From NCBI GenBank assembly GCA_030452365.1, contig JAKDMK010000201.1, positions 1 to 5,216 of the forward strand: 5,216 bases of DNA. The letters run 5' to 3'. The position numbers were made by a program, and so were the translations under genes. Each line of letters begins with the position of its first letter. Position 1 is the stretch's first letter. This document shows, in pieces, positions 5,120 to 5,216 of this stretch. The notes below the pieces were generated by a model. That model saw only the letters and a list, made by a program, of their open reading frames with translations. It was not told the DNA's origin and did no database searches. The stretch is from Nitrococcus sp. (GTDB taxonomy: Bacteria; Pseudomonadota; Gammaproteobacteria; Nitrococcales; Nitrococcaceae).

Positions 5120-5216
5120 ATGACCACCCAGAGCCGCATCATCCATGGTCTGCATAGCGTACGCGCCGCGGTACGCTACGATCCTGCCCATGTCATCGAA
5201 GCCTGGCTCGACCGCC
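5120..5216 (+). CDS. rlmB: 23S rRNA (guanosine-2'-O-)-methyltransferase RlmB, N-terminal part (cut by window edge)
   Basis: Thirty-two codons are visible, beginning MTTQSRIIHGLHSVRAAVRY and running to AWLDR. The IIHGLHSVRAAV stretch matches the N-terminal substrate-binding domain of SpoU/TrmH-type 2'-O-ribose methyltransferases. RlmB methylates G2251 of 23S rRNA in the peptidyl-transferase region, using S-adenosylmethionine. The catalytic SPOUT domain lies beyond the window. The identity rests on this short segment plus the well-known rnr-rlmB gene order. The ATG is two bases after the rnr TAG with no clear Shine-Dalgarno sequence, so translation is probably coupled to rnr. Confidence 0.88.
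   Translation, partial: MTTQSRIIHGLHSVRAAVRYDPAHVIEAWLDR

Noticed and set aside
1..5216. CRISPR array or complete insertion sequence
   Set aside because: No regularly spaced direct repeats, no transposase reading frame and no paired terminal inverted repeats with target duplications were seen.

Overview
The window looks like a GC-rich gammaproteobacterial chromosome. The main evidence is the pairing of a full-length ribonuclease R gene with the start of rlmB only two bases later, a gene order known from Escherichia coli and Pseudomonas. A bacterial-type tRNA-Leu with an encoded CCA supports this. A genus cannot be named from the sequence alone.

Layout, left to right. Positions 1-74 hold no gene, but contain a short perfect palindrome just beyond the stop of the first gene. 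Positions 75-1548 (minus strand) carry a two-gene AbiE-type (type IV) toxin-antitoxin operon: AbiEi-like antitoxin/repressor first, AbiEii-like nucleotidyltransferase toxin second, overlapping by 17 bases. The AT-rich stretch upstream of the antitoxin (about 1549-1600) holds two adjacent inverted repeats overlapping a possible promoter, the arrangement expected for autoregulation by AbiEi. Positions 1549-1711 have no gene, only these operator-like repeats and small hairpins. Positions 1712-2401 (minus) encode a histidine phosphatase with an uninterrupted 13-G run inside its coding sequence. Positions 2402-2573 are non-coding, with two inverted repeats in the tRNA trailer. Positions 2574-2660 (minus) are tRNA-Leu(CAG), with a good promoter at 2709-2737. 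The divergent intergenic region leads to rnr (2838-5117, plus), followed by the 5' part of rlmB (5120 to the window edge).

Functionally there are two blocks. The right-hand block (tRNA-Leu, rnr, rlmB) is core RNA metabolism: a leucine tRNA for CUG codons, a 3'-5' exoribonuclease for structured RNA, and a 23S rRNA methyltransferase probably translationally coupled to it. The left-hand block is accessory: an AbiE module of the kind that gives abortive infection against phages or stabilises mobile DNA, next to a phosphatase of unknown substrate. The tRNA gene would be a plausible boundary for an integrated region, but I found no duplicated tRNA 3' end in the window, so integration there is not shown.

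The most noteworthy points are the 13-G tract, where a one-base change in either direction would truncate the phosphatase before its second catalytic histidine, and the paired inverted repeats at the abiE promoter, where transcription may start almost at the start codon. I did not find a clearly new system: the defence module belongs to a known family.
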